From Chelonoidis abingdonii (taxonomy: Eukaryota; Chordata; Testudines; Testudinidae), in the NCBI RefSeq assembly GCF_003597395.2, contig NC_133770.1:203523843-203587842 (forward strand): a stretch of 64,000 bases of DNA, read 5' to 3'. A model generated the notes under the pieces. That model did no database searches. It was not told where the DNA came from and saw nothing but the letters and a program-made list of their open reading frames with translations. Of this stretch, positions 46,768-57,501 are shown piece by piece. A program made the translations under genes and the position numbers. Each line of letters opens with the position of its first letter. The stretch's first letter is position 1.

Positions 46768-47865
46768 GGACTAGATCCACACGGGAGACTTAGACTCAGC
46801 ATTGCAGTACCTAATTTTGGGGGCCCTGCCTGACTGTGGAATCCCCCACTGCAAGTTAGGCCCCCAGACTGCTTATACAATCCCTCAGGAGAGTTAGGTG
46901 CCTAAAACAGGGATTCACAGAAGCTAACACACTGAGCAGGGAGCCACCTAAGACTGGCGGTAGAAAATGCCAATGAGAGGAGTGTGACCAAAGATCTGCG
47001 CCTCAAAGAGAATTAGGCACCTAACCCTGGGCTGGAGGGAGATGCCTATCTCTTCTTGGGATTCACAATCATGAACCCTCCCTTGGTGACAGGACTGACC
47101 TGGCTTAGATTCACAAACAAACAAACAAAACTCCAAAAGAACAACAAGACACTACCTCCCTCATACCCAATAGCTCAAGGGAGGAGGGAGACCTGAGTTC
47201 AAATCCTGGCTCTGCCTGATTCAGAACAAGGACATGAACTGCAGGTAAGTGTCCTAACCACTGGATTATAGAGTATTCTAAGGTCACCCTCTCTCAGTCC
47301 CTCCTCTTGAAGTGGTTCCAGTTATAGTCATTGCACATGAGTCTCCCATTTCCCAGGAAATACCCTAATCACCAGGCTATAAAGTCATGTTTTTTTTCTC
47401 TACACCTCAATGAATATTTAATTGTTTCATAAGAAGTGGAATAGACTTACTAGGAGAGACACCCATCCCAGCAAGCCCAAGGCACTCACCTATGAGGTGA
47501 GACATCCAGGTTGAACTTCCTGCTCTGAATCAGACAGAGTGGGGATTTGAACCTGTGTCCTTCACATTCCAGGGATTGTTCTAACTGCTGAACTATTGTG
47601 TATAAGAGGCTTTATGCAGGGCTTAATCAAAGACTTCCTACAGGATTGGGCTCTGCAGGTGAGCTAGACATGTAAATGTCTAGTGTGTGAATCCTGCTAG
47701 GGCTTAGGCACTGAACTGCTTGTTGGTGTCAGGATTTAGGCAGTAGTTTGGTGCTAGAAGTATTAAGTAGGCAGCTGAGCAGGGGTTGTGAAAAATCTAA
47801 ATGTTGGATATAGCTACCTAAAATGCAGTTAGGTGCCTAAATCCCTTTCTGGGTCTAGCTCTTTA
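46768..47865. mobile_element. 1.1-kb palindromic repeat with alternating tRNA-like modules
   Basis: The outer ends GGACTAGATCCAC and GGGTCTAGCTCT are inverse, and TTA flanks both sides of the best fit (46766-46768 and 47866-47868). A 3-bp TTA duplication is typical of PIF/Harbinger elements. Inside, near each end, TTAGGTGCCTAA-type hexamers recur. The middle holds tRNA-like stretches in alternating orientation: AGTTCAAATCCTGG near 47194, the inverse TCCTAACCACTGGATTATAG near 47250, the inverse CCCTAATCACCAGGCTATA near 47362, then GGCACTCACCTATGAGGTG near 47482, and the inverse TTTGAACCTGTGTCC near 47548. No protein is encoded. Other copies are listed at 5620, 23356, 38800, 55090 and 60946. 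Confidence 0.65.
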
Positions 47866-47999
47866 GTTTCTCAGTTCCCTGTCTGCAAAACAGGGATGAT
47901 AGCCCTTCCCTAACTTGCAGCAGTGTTGTGAGGATAAATACTTTAATAATGGTTAAGCATTCAAATACCTAACATGGACATAATTTACTAATTACTACA
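47866..47999 (+). mobile_element. MIR SINE, 3' part
   Basis: GTTTCTCAGTTCCCTGTCTG, CAAAACAGGGATGATAG and GTTGTGAGGATAAATACTTT continue the MIR begun at 46736. Confidence 0.75.
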
Positions 48000-48300
48000 A
48001 GATATCATTCAGACCAAGAGTTCAATATAATTTCTGGAAGGTTGGTATTTTTGTGGTCAATGTAAACATCCAGAGTTACATTAGAGAGGATTTCTTAAGT
48101 AAGGGATACAAATCTTCACATCTCAGGCTGTAAGAAACCACTGATGGAGGTTAGGAACTAACTTCCCCTTAGAGTAGGTTATTCCACAGTTGTCCTTTGT
48201 GGGATCTCCTGCATCTTCCTCTGAAACATCTGGCCCTATTCATTCTCAGAGTCAGGCTATTGGTCTAGCTTTACCATTGGGCTCTCTCTCCACTGAGGTT
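48000..48300 (+). mobile_element. Old CR1/L3-like LINE 3' region
   Basis: ACATCCAGAGTTACATTAGA, GGCTGTAAGAAACCACTGAT, a GGTTAGGAACTAACTTCCCC block, GGTTATTCCACAGTTGTCC and CTCTGAAACATCTGG follow, in order, the forward form of the family present inverted at 24398-24880. Confidence 0.65.
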
Positions 48301-48514
48301 TTAGTGAAATTCTCACATCATTGCAATGGCACAGCTTCACTGGTGCGGGTAAAAATGTAGAGCAGATCAAGCTGATTTTAACCTTTGTATGTAGACCTGC
48401 TAATCATGAAATCAAAGAAAGCAACAACAGCTGTCATTCAATTAGATTCTTTCAGTGGTGGCATAGAGGGATGTGCTCCATTTCAAATTTGGGTTAATGC
48501 TTACCCATAGTGTA

Positions 48515-48725
48515 TGGGTGAGCTTCTGTGGCCTGCAATGTGCAGGAGGTCAAACTAGGATCAGTGTTTCTCAATAACTGTTCCATGGACTGACACTGAT
48601 CCCTGAGGTCTCCCTGACACCGTTTAGGAAGGCAGCAAGCCGGTTCCTGATGTCCAAAAGGTTGAGAGACACTGAACAAGAAATTTATGACGGTCCCTTC
48701 TGACCTTAAAGGTCTATAAGTAGTT
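48515..48725 (+). mobile_element. CR1 LINE 3' end interrupted by a hAT MITE
   Basis: TTCTGTGGCCTGCAATGTGC and AGGAGGTCAAACTAGG lie before the insertion. ATTTATGACGGTCCCTTCTG and ACCTTAAAGGTCTATAAG lie after it. Together they make one CR1 tail. Confidence 0.85.
48562..48674. mobile_element. 113-bp hAT MITE inside CR1
   Basis: The ends CAGTGTTTCTCAA and TTGAGAGACACTG are inverse with one mismatch. The duplicated target is decayed (ACTAGGAT before, AACAAGAA after). Its terminal wording matches the larger element at 11898 (CAGTGTTTCCCAA). Confidence 0.85.
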
Positions 48726-49690
48726 CACAAATTCAGAAAGAAACAAGCTTAACGGCAGGTGGGCTATTCCACTATAAAAAGTCCCTGTGCACGAATCAAT
48801 AACCAGTTTTAAACACTGCTTGGCAGGTATTCAGAAGACAATTACATAATTGCAGCAAAGTAGGAGATTACTGCAGACAACTTGACATGAATGTTTTTTG
48901 GTTGAAGAATCTGGACATTTTCAGGTAATGTAAAATAGTCAGCAGATTCAGTGCCAGTAATTAAATTGCTAAAGAGTTCTCTTGTTCTTAAGAGTTTGCT
49001 TTTTACTGAAGCAAGGTCTACAGCATGTCATGACCCTTCTTATTATGGCACAGATTTATTTAGGACTGTGATGGATACCACGTTAGTGCAGTTTGGTTTG
49101 CTAAAATGATAACATGATAAAAAGATAATCTGGTTCTTGCAAGAGTCATAATGAACAACAAAAATGAACCAATGTAATATAGCCATATATAGCCATAAAC
49201 AAACTAAATATGATTATGGACCCATAGAGATTTACTCTGGGTGGAAAAACAAGTCCAAACCAAGGCTAAAGTACTGACTACAAGAAAATATTGGGGTTTT
49301 ACAAATGTCAAAATAAAATGTCTCTTCTTCAGTCCTAAGCATGTCCAATTCATTTCAGCTGGAAATCCAGAGCAGTTGTGATATTTCATTTAAAAATAAG
49401 CAAATAAAGAAACAAACTTATTCTGAATTCCATGAGACTTCTTAACTTTTCAGCAGCTGGAATTGTAATTAAGAGCTGAACTTTTTTGCTGAAAGATTAG
49501 CTGCACTTATTGGATAAGAGAATAATGTGAGATATTTGTCAAATCCAATCAAAATAGAACCAAGCCATATTTTTACTCAAACTTTGTCCAAAATGAAACT
49601 TTTGGAGTTCTGAAAAAGTTCCCCATTAAGCTTCATGTCACCTGTTTAGATCACCTGAAAGTGTCTGTGATACTCCTATGTTGGCAAACA
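48726..49690. other. No feature recognised
   Basis: AT-rich unique-looking sequence. Confidence 0.5.
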
Positions 49691-49698
49691 AATTGGGT

Positions 49699-49993
49699 CA
49701 GGGCCACGTGGGGGGGGGCACAATTTGCCCCAGACCCTGGGCCCCCAGGAGCCCCCACAAGAATTTTTCGAGGCCCCTGGAGCAGGGTCCTTCACTTGCT
49801 TTGGGGGCCCCAGAAAACTCTCGCGGGGCCCAGGCCCCCGGAGCTTCTTCTGCTCCGAGTCTTTGGCAGCAATTCGGTGGGGGAGGGGTCTTCCATTCCG
49901 GGACCCACCGCCTAAGTGCCGGGTCTTTGGCGACAATTCCCAAGACAAGACAAGACAAGACTCCAGGCCCCCTGAATCCTCTGGGTGGCCCTG
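49699..49993. mobile_element. GC-rich hAT MITE, 295 bp
   Basis: The ends CAGGGCCACGT and GGTGGCCCTG are inverse at their tips. The flanks AATTGGGT (49691-49698) and AATGAGGT (49994-50001) are an 8-bp duplication with two mismatches. The right arm CCCCTGAATCCTCTGGG is identical to that of the element at 27667. A short (ACAAG)n run lies at about 49941-49961. Five long overlapping frames on both strands here are GC artefacts. Confidence 0.85.
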
Positions 49994-50001
49994 AATGAGG
50001 T

Positions 50002-50609
50002 AGAATTATATACCTCAAAGTAAGCAACTAGAATTCATGGTGTTTTGATGTAATCTTGATTTAGAGACGTATGATGACCTACTTACTCATTCGTATTAAA
50101 TTCAAATCAATGATAATGGTAATAGTGCTTTGGTTGACTCTGAGCAGATTTTGGAATGGGATGGTATCCACAAGTGGTATAATCACATGAGTTACTTTGA
50201 ACATTTTGGTCATGTAATATTTCATTTTTTAAAAAATTTTTGTTTTGTGTAGATTAAGCAGTGTCCTTTACTTTTCATGAGTTTTATAGGTTTGAGCTAA
50301 TAACTCCATAACTTTCATATAATGGTGCAGAATTATAAATAAACGGTTCAGATACTTCACTATACTTGAAGTTCAGTGTTTATTTAACAAAATTTCAACA
50401 TTCAACAAAAATATCTGAACATCTGATTTTTCAGTTTTTGTTTTCTGAGGCAGCGAGCATAACACCATGAAGTCTTTCTTAATACTTACAGTTCTCTCCC
50501 ATCAGTTGCCATGGGAATGATAGGAATGTAGAGGACAGTACAATGGTCCAGGCTGTGTTTTCTAAAAGTCTTTGTAAAGTAAAACTTGTGGCTAATAAAT
50601 AATCCCAAA
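50002..50609. other. No feature recognised
   Basis: AT-rich unique-looking sequence. Confidence 0.5.
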
Positions 50610-50803
50610 GGCTGATTTTCTAAAATGGACATGTACAGTTGCTATGAGTGAATTCACAAGTGAGATATTGGTTTTGTATGTCCAAATTGATAGGAAGTTG
50701 GGAAGCTTAGACAAATGCTCATGTAAATAAGTAATTTGCCCGTGCAGTGCTGTATACAAGTTAAGCATATAACTGTATGCATATTTTTGAAAATCAGGCT
50801 CTA
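50610..50803. mobile_element. MITE with AGGCTGATTTTC ends
   Basis: Left AGGCTGATTTTCTAAAA and right TTTTTGAAAATCAGGCT are inverse with two mismatches. ACATGTACAGTTG near the left mirrors CATATAACTGTATGC near the right. No coding capacity. Confidence 0.75.
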
Positions 50804-51751
50804 ATTTATAAATGATGAAAATACAGCCATCTCACTTGTTGTTATATCATTTCGGTTCAGATTCTGCCACCTTATTCCCATTGAGTAGTCCATGGTTAGC
50901 TGTATTGAAATGGACAATTTAAAGAAAATCCACATTCTAGCTGTGGTAATACTGGCCTTACGACTGATAACATTAGCCCAAAGTTATATAATTACTTAAT
51001 CTGAAAAACGAATACAAAGGGATTAAAAAAACCCTAAACCCTTAGACTTGTGGAATGTCTGCGGTCTGCCTTCTGATGCAAACAGCATCATCTCTGAACC
51101 TTTATGCTCCCTTCCAGGACACACAGCTTATATTATCCAAGAATTTTTGAGGGATCACACAAGTAGTTGTATTTAAATCTGGATCTTTACTAAAACAGTG
51201 TTCAACTAGAATTTGAAAACTCTGGGAATACTGTTAAATTATTTCTCACGTTGACTCTCAAGGTAAGGATTTATTCAAAGCACACTGCTGCTCTGAGAGC
51301 AAAAACAGAGCACAAACCCAGACAGTCCATGTTAATTAATATTTATTACAGGAAGCCATACATTTCCTTAATTATAAATATTGCAGGTGATTCAGAGTGA
51401 GGACCAAAAAGAATATCTGTGATTCCCCCCTTAGAACTAAGCATAGACTGCTCCTTCAGCACAATTTTTGATAGGTTACAAAGATTCTGGCAGCAATCAC
51501 TGAACTTCAGGCACACTGACTAGCAGGAAAGGTCTCTCTCCATTGCATAATAGCTAAAAAGAGACCTTTTCCCACAAATAAATATTACTTTGACTTGACT
51601 TTGGCAGATGCAAAGGTAATTGATGATGTTATTATCTCAGATGTAACTGATGCCACTTACTAAGGGCAAGGTTGTGGCTTTACTACAAGCTCTGAATAAG
51701 GAGCAATACACGGCTGCACTATGCCAAGAGCAGACTAGGGGGATTCTTGGG
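50804..51751. other. No feature recognised
   Basis: Unique-looking sequence. Confidence 0.5.
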
Positions 51752-51868
51752 CAGGAATGCTGGAACCATTTGTATAATGGGGGTGCTGAGATCCATTGAA
51801 CAACTATATCTGATGGAAACCACATCAAGCCAGGGGGTACTGACACACCCCCAGTTCCAGCTCTATGC
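51752..51868 (-). mobile_element. hAT-like nonautonomous element, copy B
   Basis: This is the uninterrupted inverse of the element at 22737: CAGGAATGCTGGAACCATTT, GGGGGTGCTGAGATCCATTG, TGGAAACCACATCAAGCCAG and CCCCCAGTTCCAGC. The ends are inverse around GCTGGAAC. No clear target duplication remains. Confidence 0.75.
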
Positions 51869-52489
51869 CTGGTGCTGCTAGACTTTGATGGTCAGCACAG
51901 GGAGGAGGTATAACTAAGGCTTCCCTTACTCCCCACCCACATGTGTGGGAGGGGAAAGTGTGGTCCTGTTGAGGCCATGCTTCAACTTGCACTATGGGTA
52001 GCCTGTGCATGGAAAAGGAGGCACCCTATGCTCCTGGGACATCCTAGGGGTGACAGTTGTGTCCCAAAGCATTTAAAACAATAGAAGAAATAGAGCATGT
52101 TCTTTCATAATTCAGTGGTGGCTGCTCCATAAGAAAGGTTCAAACAGTTTCTAAAACCCAATTTTGCCTGCAGCCCCTCTAAAAACCTTCAGAAATGAAA
52201 CTCCAGAATGACTTTCTAAGGATCACCGTGTGGACTTTCCTTTTCCACAGAATTCTTTTCCAAGGTCCTCTCCCCCACCACAAGAGAGACCCTTAATTAT
52301 TAGTTCTCAGTATTTGCAGAACATTTCTTTCCCTATTACAATAAAGGGAATGGCTTCAATTATAAAGAAATACTTTCATGGGAGATAGAGGGCAATATAT
52401 GTCAGAAATTGAGGGCTTGAGCAACACTTTTGTTAAATGTAAGATAATTGTTGTAATTAATTAGTTCTTAGACATACAATTTACATTAT
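51869..52489. other. No feature recognised
   Basis: A minus frame 51825-52010 has no domain. Confidence 0.45.
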
Positions 52490-52760
52490 TAAAACACTGC
52501 ATGTAGTGCAGAAAGCTGCAGCCTGGATTCTTGACTATTAGAATCTTGATAGTTAATCATATCATCTTTGTTCTGAACTATTTCACTGGCACCTTCTAAA
52601 ACTCTGCATAGATTTTGAAGCCCTTCTAATTTACAAAGCCTTTAATGATGGTGACCCAGAACATGTTTTGCTTTTACTTTTGCTACTGAGGTCTGAGCCT
52701 GCTCAGTTTTGGTTCACCCACAACATAATCTGGAAGCAGCCTGAGCCGGAAATTTTAGTA
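52490..52760 (+). mobile_element. L2-like LINE fragment (tentative)
   Basis: In one frame TTTCACTGGCACCTTCTAAA then ATAGATTTTGAAGCCCTTCT and ATTTACAAAGCCTTTAATGA encode FHWHLLKLCIDFEALLIYKAFND, which follows the L2-type LHWLPV...FKILLLTYKALNG order. It is decayed. Confidence 0.55.
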
Positions 52761-54699
52761 CAGTTACTGAATCAGGTTAATAAAGACTATGTATTCTTAG
52801 GTTCCATGTCATAAAGAAGCATAGCCAATAAAATCAGTTGGCTTTCTCTTGTAGTCTAACATTTACACAAGGTTAAAATATGTTTCCGTGAATAGGCACT
52901 CTTCTCTTGCACATACAGATTTCCACTCTTGTGACTATCACTTTATCCTCACACCTGGGGTCCACCCATCTGTCAGAGCTTGGCCTGAAGAAAAATAAAG
53001 CTTCCATGACTGCTAAGTGTTTGTGCATTTACCAATAAGGCCACAAGGGTCATATTCCCAGGGCTGATGCTGGGGATTAGGAAGCTTAGCTAGGGTTCTG
53101 AAAGACAGGGTAATATCTTATTTAATAATCAGATTCTTATTTGCTTTATTGCAAATTCCCCTTTCCTTCCTATGATAGGAGTAGAGTCAGGAGAAAGAGT
53201 TCAAACACAGATTAAGGTTAAAAATAATGTCTTTGGAGCCTAATTTGTTTACTTGGCCCACATCCCCAAAGTTCCCCTACCACAGCTTCTGATTAATAAA
53301 CCGCCAACTCTACCTCACTAGAGATTAGCTCAGTCAGGGAGCCCCCTTTAAAAGTTCACAGGCTAACTAGGCTCAGCTGCTTTACATTGCTTCAGCTCAC
53401 TGAAGCATTCCCAGCTGAGACTAAGAAAAATCTCTGCTGAGATTTAGCCCAAAAAACCGCTGCCTGGCTCTCTGATAAAATAAAGCTATTGCTACAGTTA
53501 TCCATATGAAGAACTCTGGTTCTGAGTCTTGCTGCTTATGGAGGCTGTTAGAAAATAAAGGCAATAACATGAGACTTTGTGGGACAAGTAAGAGGTGAGT
53601 AGGGATACTGTTAGTCTGGACCACAGCATTCCCTATATTGGCTTTTTGGGATGATATGCTGTATATGGGCAGCAGTACTTGATGAGAGTGACAATGTTAT
53701 GCTCAGTATTTGGTGGGGGCCCACTGTAAAAATGGAAGATCATTTAAAGTATGTCAATGCACACCTGAGACAAACATTCTAACCACCTATTTAGTTCTCT
53801 GAGTAACCTCTCAAACTTGCCTTTTCTGCTGAGGGAATCTACCATAGAGTAATGTAGAAATGTTGTCACAGGTAGGACTCAGCTAGCTAATTTAATATAA
53901 ATAAATGGGTTCTCTTTTGAAAATTTAGTAGAGAGAGATTCTGCTATCAGGACAATCCCAAGTTACGTTATTAACTGCATCTCTACTACTCTTTCAAAAC
54001 TTATTTCATAATAAGTATTTTTTCTCTTCTCTCAGAAAAGACTCTGTGGGACTGACACTTTGATTTGGGCTTGAATAATAATGTGTCAGAATAGGGGATA
54101 CTATGCCAGAAGCTAGTCCCACATGAAATGCTGAAGGCCAATAGCTGGAGCTGGTTAACATTTGTATCCCTATTCTTCTGTTTCTTCCTTGATAACTTTG
54201 ATTTTGGTTTATGCTATTAGCCTGGGTGATACAGAAGTTTTACTTCTTTCCCAGGAGGGTCACATTGTGTTGTTTTTTTTTTTCTTTTTTCTACATTTAG
54301 GTGATCTTGATTTTAACATTTACTCCTAACTGTCAGGAATATATCTATCTCCTTTTTGTTTGCCCCTGCAGGGGTATCATTCTTTTATTTCTGTATTTAA
54401 TCGTATTTATGAGAAGAGCCTGGGCATCTAGATTCTGGCTTCACTGGGATCTGTAGTTCACCCTTACAGGTTGTTGCCTAAGGTGCTTACTGCTGCTGGA
54501 TTCCAGCACTCCTTATTTAATTGCACTTCCCTGGTGTGCTGCCAGCACTTCATGCAGCCTATCTTTGATTTTACCCATGCACCTTCTATCTCACTACTAA
54601 AAAGAGAGACAGAGAAAAGCTTTAAAACTTTCAATTAAGAATGGGTGAAATTATTCCCCCTGCAAGGGGGCGGGGCAGCACAAAATCTATGAATCATAA
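52761..54699. other. No feature recognised (about 1.9 kb)
   Basis: Unique-looking sequence. The minus frame 53421-53624 has no domain. Confidence 0.5.
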
Positions 54700-54889
54700 T
54701 AGGAGATATACCAATCTCCTAGAACTGGAAGAGACCTTGAAAAGTCATTGAGTCCAGCCCACTGCCTTTACTAGCAGGACACAAGTACTGATTTTTGCCC
54801 CACATCCCTAAGTGGCCCCCTCAAGGATTGAAGTCATAACTCTGAGTTTAGCATGCTAATGCTCAAACCACTGAGCTATCCCTCCCCCC
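54700..54889 (-). mobile_element. tRNA-derived SINE, reverse orientation
   Basis: Read on the minus strand it starts GGGGGGAGGGATAGCTCAG, with the A box TAGCTCAGTGG and the B-box region GACTTCAATCC (decayed at GTT). It then has GGGGGCCACTTAGGGATG and ends with the TTCTAGGAGATTGG tail type of the SINE at 22810. The CR1-type tail is absent. Confidence 0.9.
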
Positions 54890-55089
54890 TATGTAAGCAA
54901 GTCCCAATTAACCCCTTAAGTAAGACTTCAATGATATATAGGCCTAGTGTGACTCTTTATATGGGTGAATTTTTCACCATGCAAAGTTTCAATTAGCAGT
55001 GCTCAAAAATTGCCACACTGTAGTCCACACTTTCAGTAAATATCTTTTCCTTATTGCATGTTTTACAAGACCAAAAAATGAGTATTTCA

Positions 55090-56304
55090 TTTTCACTTAT
55101 GACTACATTCATAAAGGCATTTAGGTACCTAACTGCCATTTTATGTGACTCAACTGCCACCTAATTCTGTAGATACCTAAATTCCCTACATGCCTAAGTT
55201 TCTGTGGTAGACATGCATAAAGCCTCCTAAATTTTAACAGTACCAAACTTAGTGGGATCCTCAAACTAGGCATTTACCTAGCTACCTAGTCTGTGACCTA
55301 ACAAATCAATCCCTGCACAAACACAGCTGTGGTAATAATCTTCCATCTCACACACTCTAGATCAGTGATTAGAAGACTCAACCAGGATGTGGGAATTCTG
55401 GGTTCTAAAACCCCACTCTGTCTGATCTAGAGTAGAGACTGGAACCCAGGTTGCCCATCTCCCAGATGAGTACCCAAACCACCATGTTATATGGTATTGT
55501 GAAGTGTGCATCTCTCAATCCCTTCTGTTGAAGCTCTTCCACTTTGTACAACATACCTAAACATTCCTAAAGCAGAGACTGGAACCTAGATCTCCACAAG
55601 ACTATAGAGTCATTCTCACTCGCTCTAGTCCAATTAATATTCAATTATTTATGCAAAGTGGAATGATTTCAACAGTAGTGATTGAGACACCCCCAGATCC
55701 TGTGTGATTGGTCTAACCACTGGACCTCAGGGGCTAAGGGTGGAATCCCTCCCCCTCCCCCAAGAAAAGAGTGACCTGGCTTCAGCTATGTCTACACTCG
55801 GAACTAGGGGTGTGATTCTCAGCTCACATAGACATACTTGCACTAGTTGTCATTGAGCTAGCATGCTAAAAATAGTAGCATAACTGCAACAGCCTGAACT
55901 AGACAGCCTGACTACAAACCTGTCTGAACCACATGAGTACAGAGTTGGGGTGACTAACCTGTGCTGCTGCTGCCATTCCTATTGCGGCTACTATTTTTAG
56001 CATGCTAGTTCAGAGAAGAGCTAGCATGAGTATGTGGCCATGAGCTGGGAGTATATACTTAGCTCTATGAGTAGACATACCTTAGGTGCCTAACTCCAGG
56101 AAAGGATAAGCAGCCATGAATCCCAACTGGAGGGAGGCACCTCCCTCCATCCTGGAGTTAGTCACCTAATTCCTTTGAGGGGTGGAGCTTACACCACATC
56201 ACTCTCCTTGGCATTTCCTAGTGGTTACCTTAGGCAACTCCTCGTTCAGCTTCCTAGCTTTTGTGAATCTTATTATTAGGTACCTGATGCCTCCCACGCA
56301 TTGT
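55090..56304. mobile_element. Long palindromic repeat with tRNA-like modules, interrupted by a MITE
   Basis: The left end has GGCATTTAGGTACCTAACTG and the right end has AGGTGCCTAACTCC, AGTTAGTCACCTAATTCC and TTATTAGGTACCTGATGCC. The middle holds tRNA-like stretches in both directions (GGAACCCAGGTTGCCC near 55440; GGTCTAACCACTGGACC near 55712). The spacer TTCAATTATTTATGCAAAG is shared with other copies. The MITE at 55785-56081 sits in the conserved phrase GACCTGGCTT/TTAGGTGCC. Confidence 0.65.
55785..56081. mobile_element. Palindromic MITE (CTATGTCTACACTCGG ends)
   Basis: Left GCTATGTCTACACTCGGAAC and right AGTAGACATACC are inverse. Inner arms GCTAGCATGCTAAAAATAG and GCTACTATTTTTAGCATGC are inverse over about 18 bases. 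TTA follows the right end and TTC precedes the left, compatible with a 3-bp Harbinger-type duplication that has decayed. Confidence 0.8.
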
Positions 56305-56825
56305 ATAGGCTCATAGATTTTAAGTTCAGAAGAGACTATCATGATCATTGAGTCTGACCTCTTGCACATTGCAGGCCACAGAATCTCACCCACCCACTCC
56401 TGTAAAATAGGCCCCTAAACTCTGGCTGACTTACTGAAGTCCTCAAATCATGATTTAAGGACTTCAAGTTGCAGAAAATACACCATTTACATTAGTTTAA
56501 ACACGCAAGTGACCCATGCGCCATGCTGCAGAGGAAGGCAAAAATTCAACAACAGGGTATCCACTAATCTGACTGGGGAAAAATTCCTTCCTGACCCCAA
56601 ATATGGTCATCAGTTAGACCCTGAGCATGTGAGCAAGACCCACCAGCCAGACACCTAGGAAAGAATTCTCTGTAGTAACTCAGAGCCCTTCTCATCTAGT
56701 GTCCCATCATGGACCATTGGAGATATTGCTGCTTGCGGTTGCAGATCAGCTACATGCCATTATAGACAGTCTCATTAAACCATCCCCTCCATAAATATAT
56801 CAAGCTCAGTCTTGAAGCCAGTTAG
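56305..56825 (-). mobile_element. CR1 LINE 3' region, reverse orientation
   Basis: On the plus strand it reads CTCATAGATTTTAAGTTCAG, CACCCACCCACTCCTGTAA, CTTCCTGACCCCAAATATGG, AGCAAGACCCACCAGCCAG and CAAGCTCAGTCTTGAAGCC. This is the inverse of a CR1 3' region as I know it from turtles. Its 5' truncation point abuts the Harbinger element. Confidence 0.8.
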
Positions 56826-56835
56826 GTCAGAGCCC

Positions 56836-57169
56836 CAGACATGCCACTTCTATGATAAGCTACATGCAATTCTAGGGAGGGTGGGCCCGACCACAACCCC
56901 ACCCCTGTCCAGGGACACCTGCAAGGGGAGAGCCTCATGCAACAGGGGTGAGGATTTTTGGTGAGAAAGATGAGGAGGTGGAGGATGAGGACAGCACACA
57001 GCACACAAGCAGAGAAACCATTTTCCCTGACAGCCAGGAACTGTTTGTTACCCTGGAACCAATACCCTCCCAAGGCAGGATTACAGACCATGAAGCTACA
57101 GAAGACACCTCTGGTGAGTGTACCTTTGTAAATATAATGCACAGTTTAAAAGGAAGCATGTTTAATGAT
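56836..57169 (+). pseudogene. Harbinger Myb/SANT-like accessory protein, C-terminal remnant
   Basis: PIF/Harbinger elements carry a second gene for a Myb/SANT-type DNA-binding protein that takes the transposase to the element ends and into the nucleus. Here one frame reads FYDKLHAILGRVGPTTTPPL at 56848-56910 (approximate). After a one-base shift near 56955-56965, an acidic run (EKDEEVEDEDS) is followed by FPDSQELFVTLEPIP and a TSGECT segment to a stop at 57169-57172. These blocks correspond to the region after the SANT domain in turtle Harbinger accessory proteins as I remember them. The SANT domain itself is missing, cut off at the CR1 junction. The gene faces the transposase gene tail to tail. 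Confidence 0.7.
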
Positions 57170-57382
57170 TAATTTTCCCTGAAGACTTGGGATGCATTCG
57201 TGGCCAGTACAGCCCCTCCTTTTAAATGACCAATCCAACAGTGCTTGGTATGGGAAAGGAGGGTGCCGTTGTTTGAAACCATTCCCACATGTTATGAAGG
57301 TTGAAGAAGCTGAAAGACCGTGTGTTACCATGGCTGCCTGGAAGCTGAATTCTGTTGCCCGGCCCTACGTGTGTGATGAATT

Positions 57383-57422
57383 AATAAAGAATGCTTGATT
57401 TTGAAACAATAATGACTTTATT
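57383..57422. terminator. Back-to-back poly(A) signals of the convergent Harbinger genes
   Basis: AATAAA lies at 57383-57388 on the plus strand, downstream of the accessory gene. TTTATT (AATAAA on the minus strand) lies at 57417-57422, downstream of the transposase stop at 57502. They are 28 bases apart and point towards each other, so the two transcripts would overlap at their 3' ends. Use in cells is inference. Confidence 0.65.
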
Positions 57423-57501
57423 GCCTCTGCAAGCAGTGATTGAAGTGGGGAGGGCGGTTGGCTTATAGGGAAGTAGAGTGAACCAAGGGGGTGGGTTTTC
57501 A

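Noticed and set aside
49661..50027. Cluster of five overlapping frames of 84-109 residues on both strands
   Set aside because: They fall in a GC-rich hAT MITE flanked by an 8-bp duplication. Low stop frequency in GC-rich DNA explains them.
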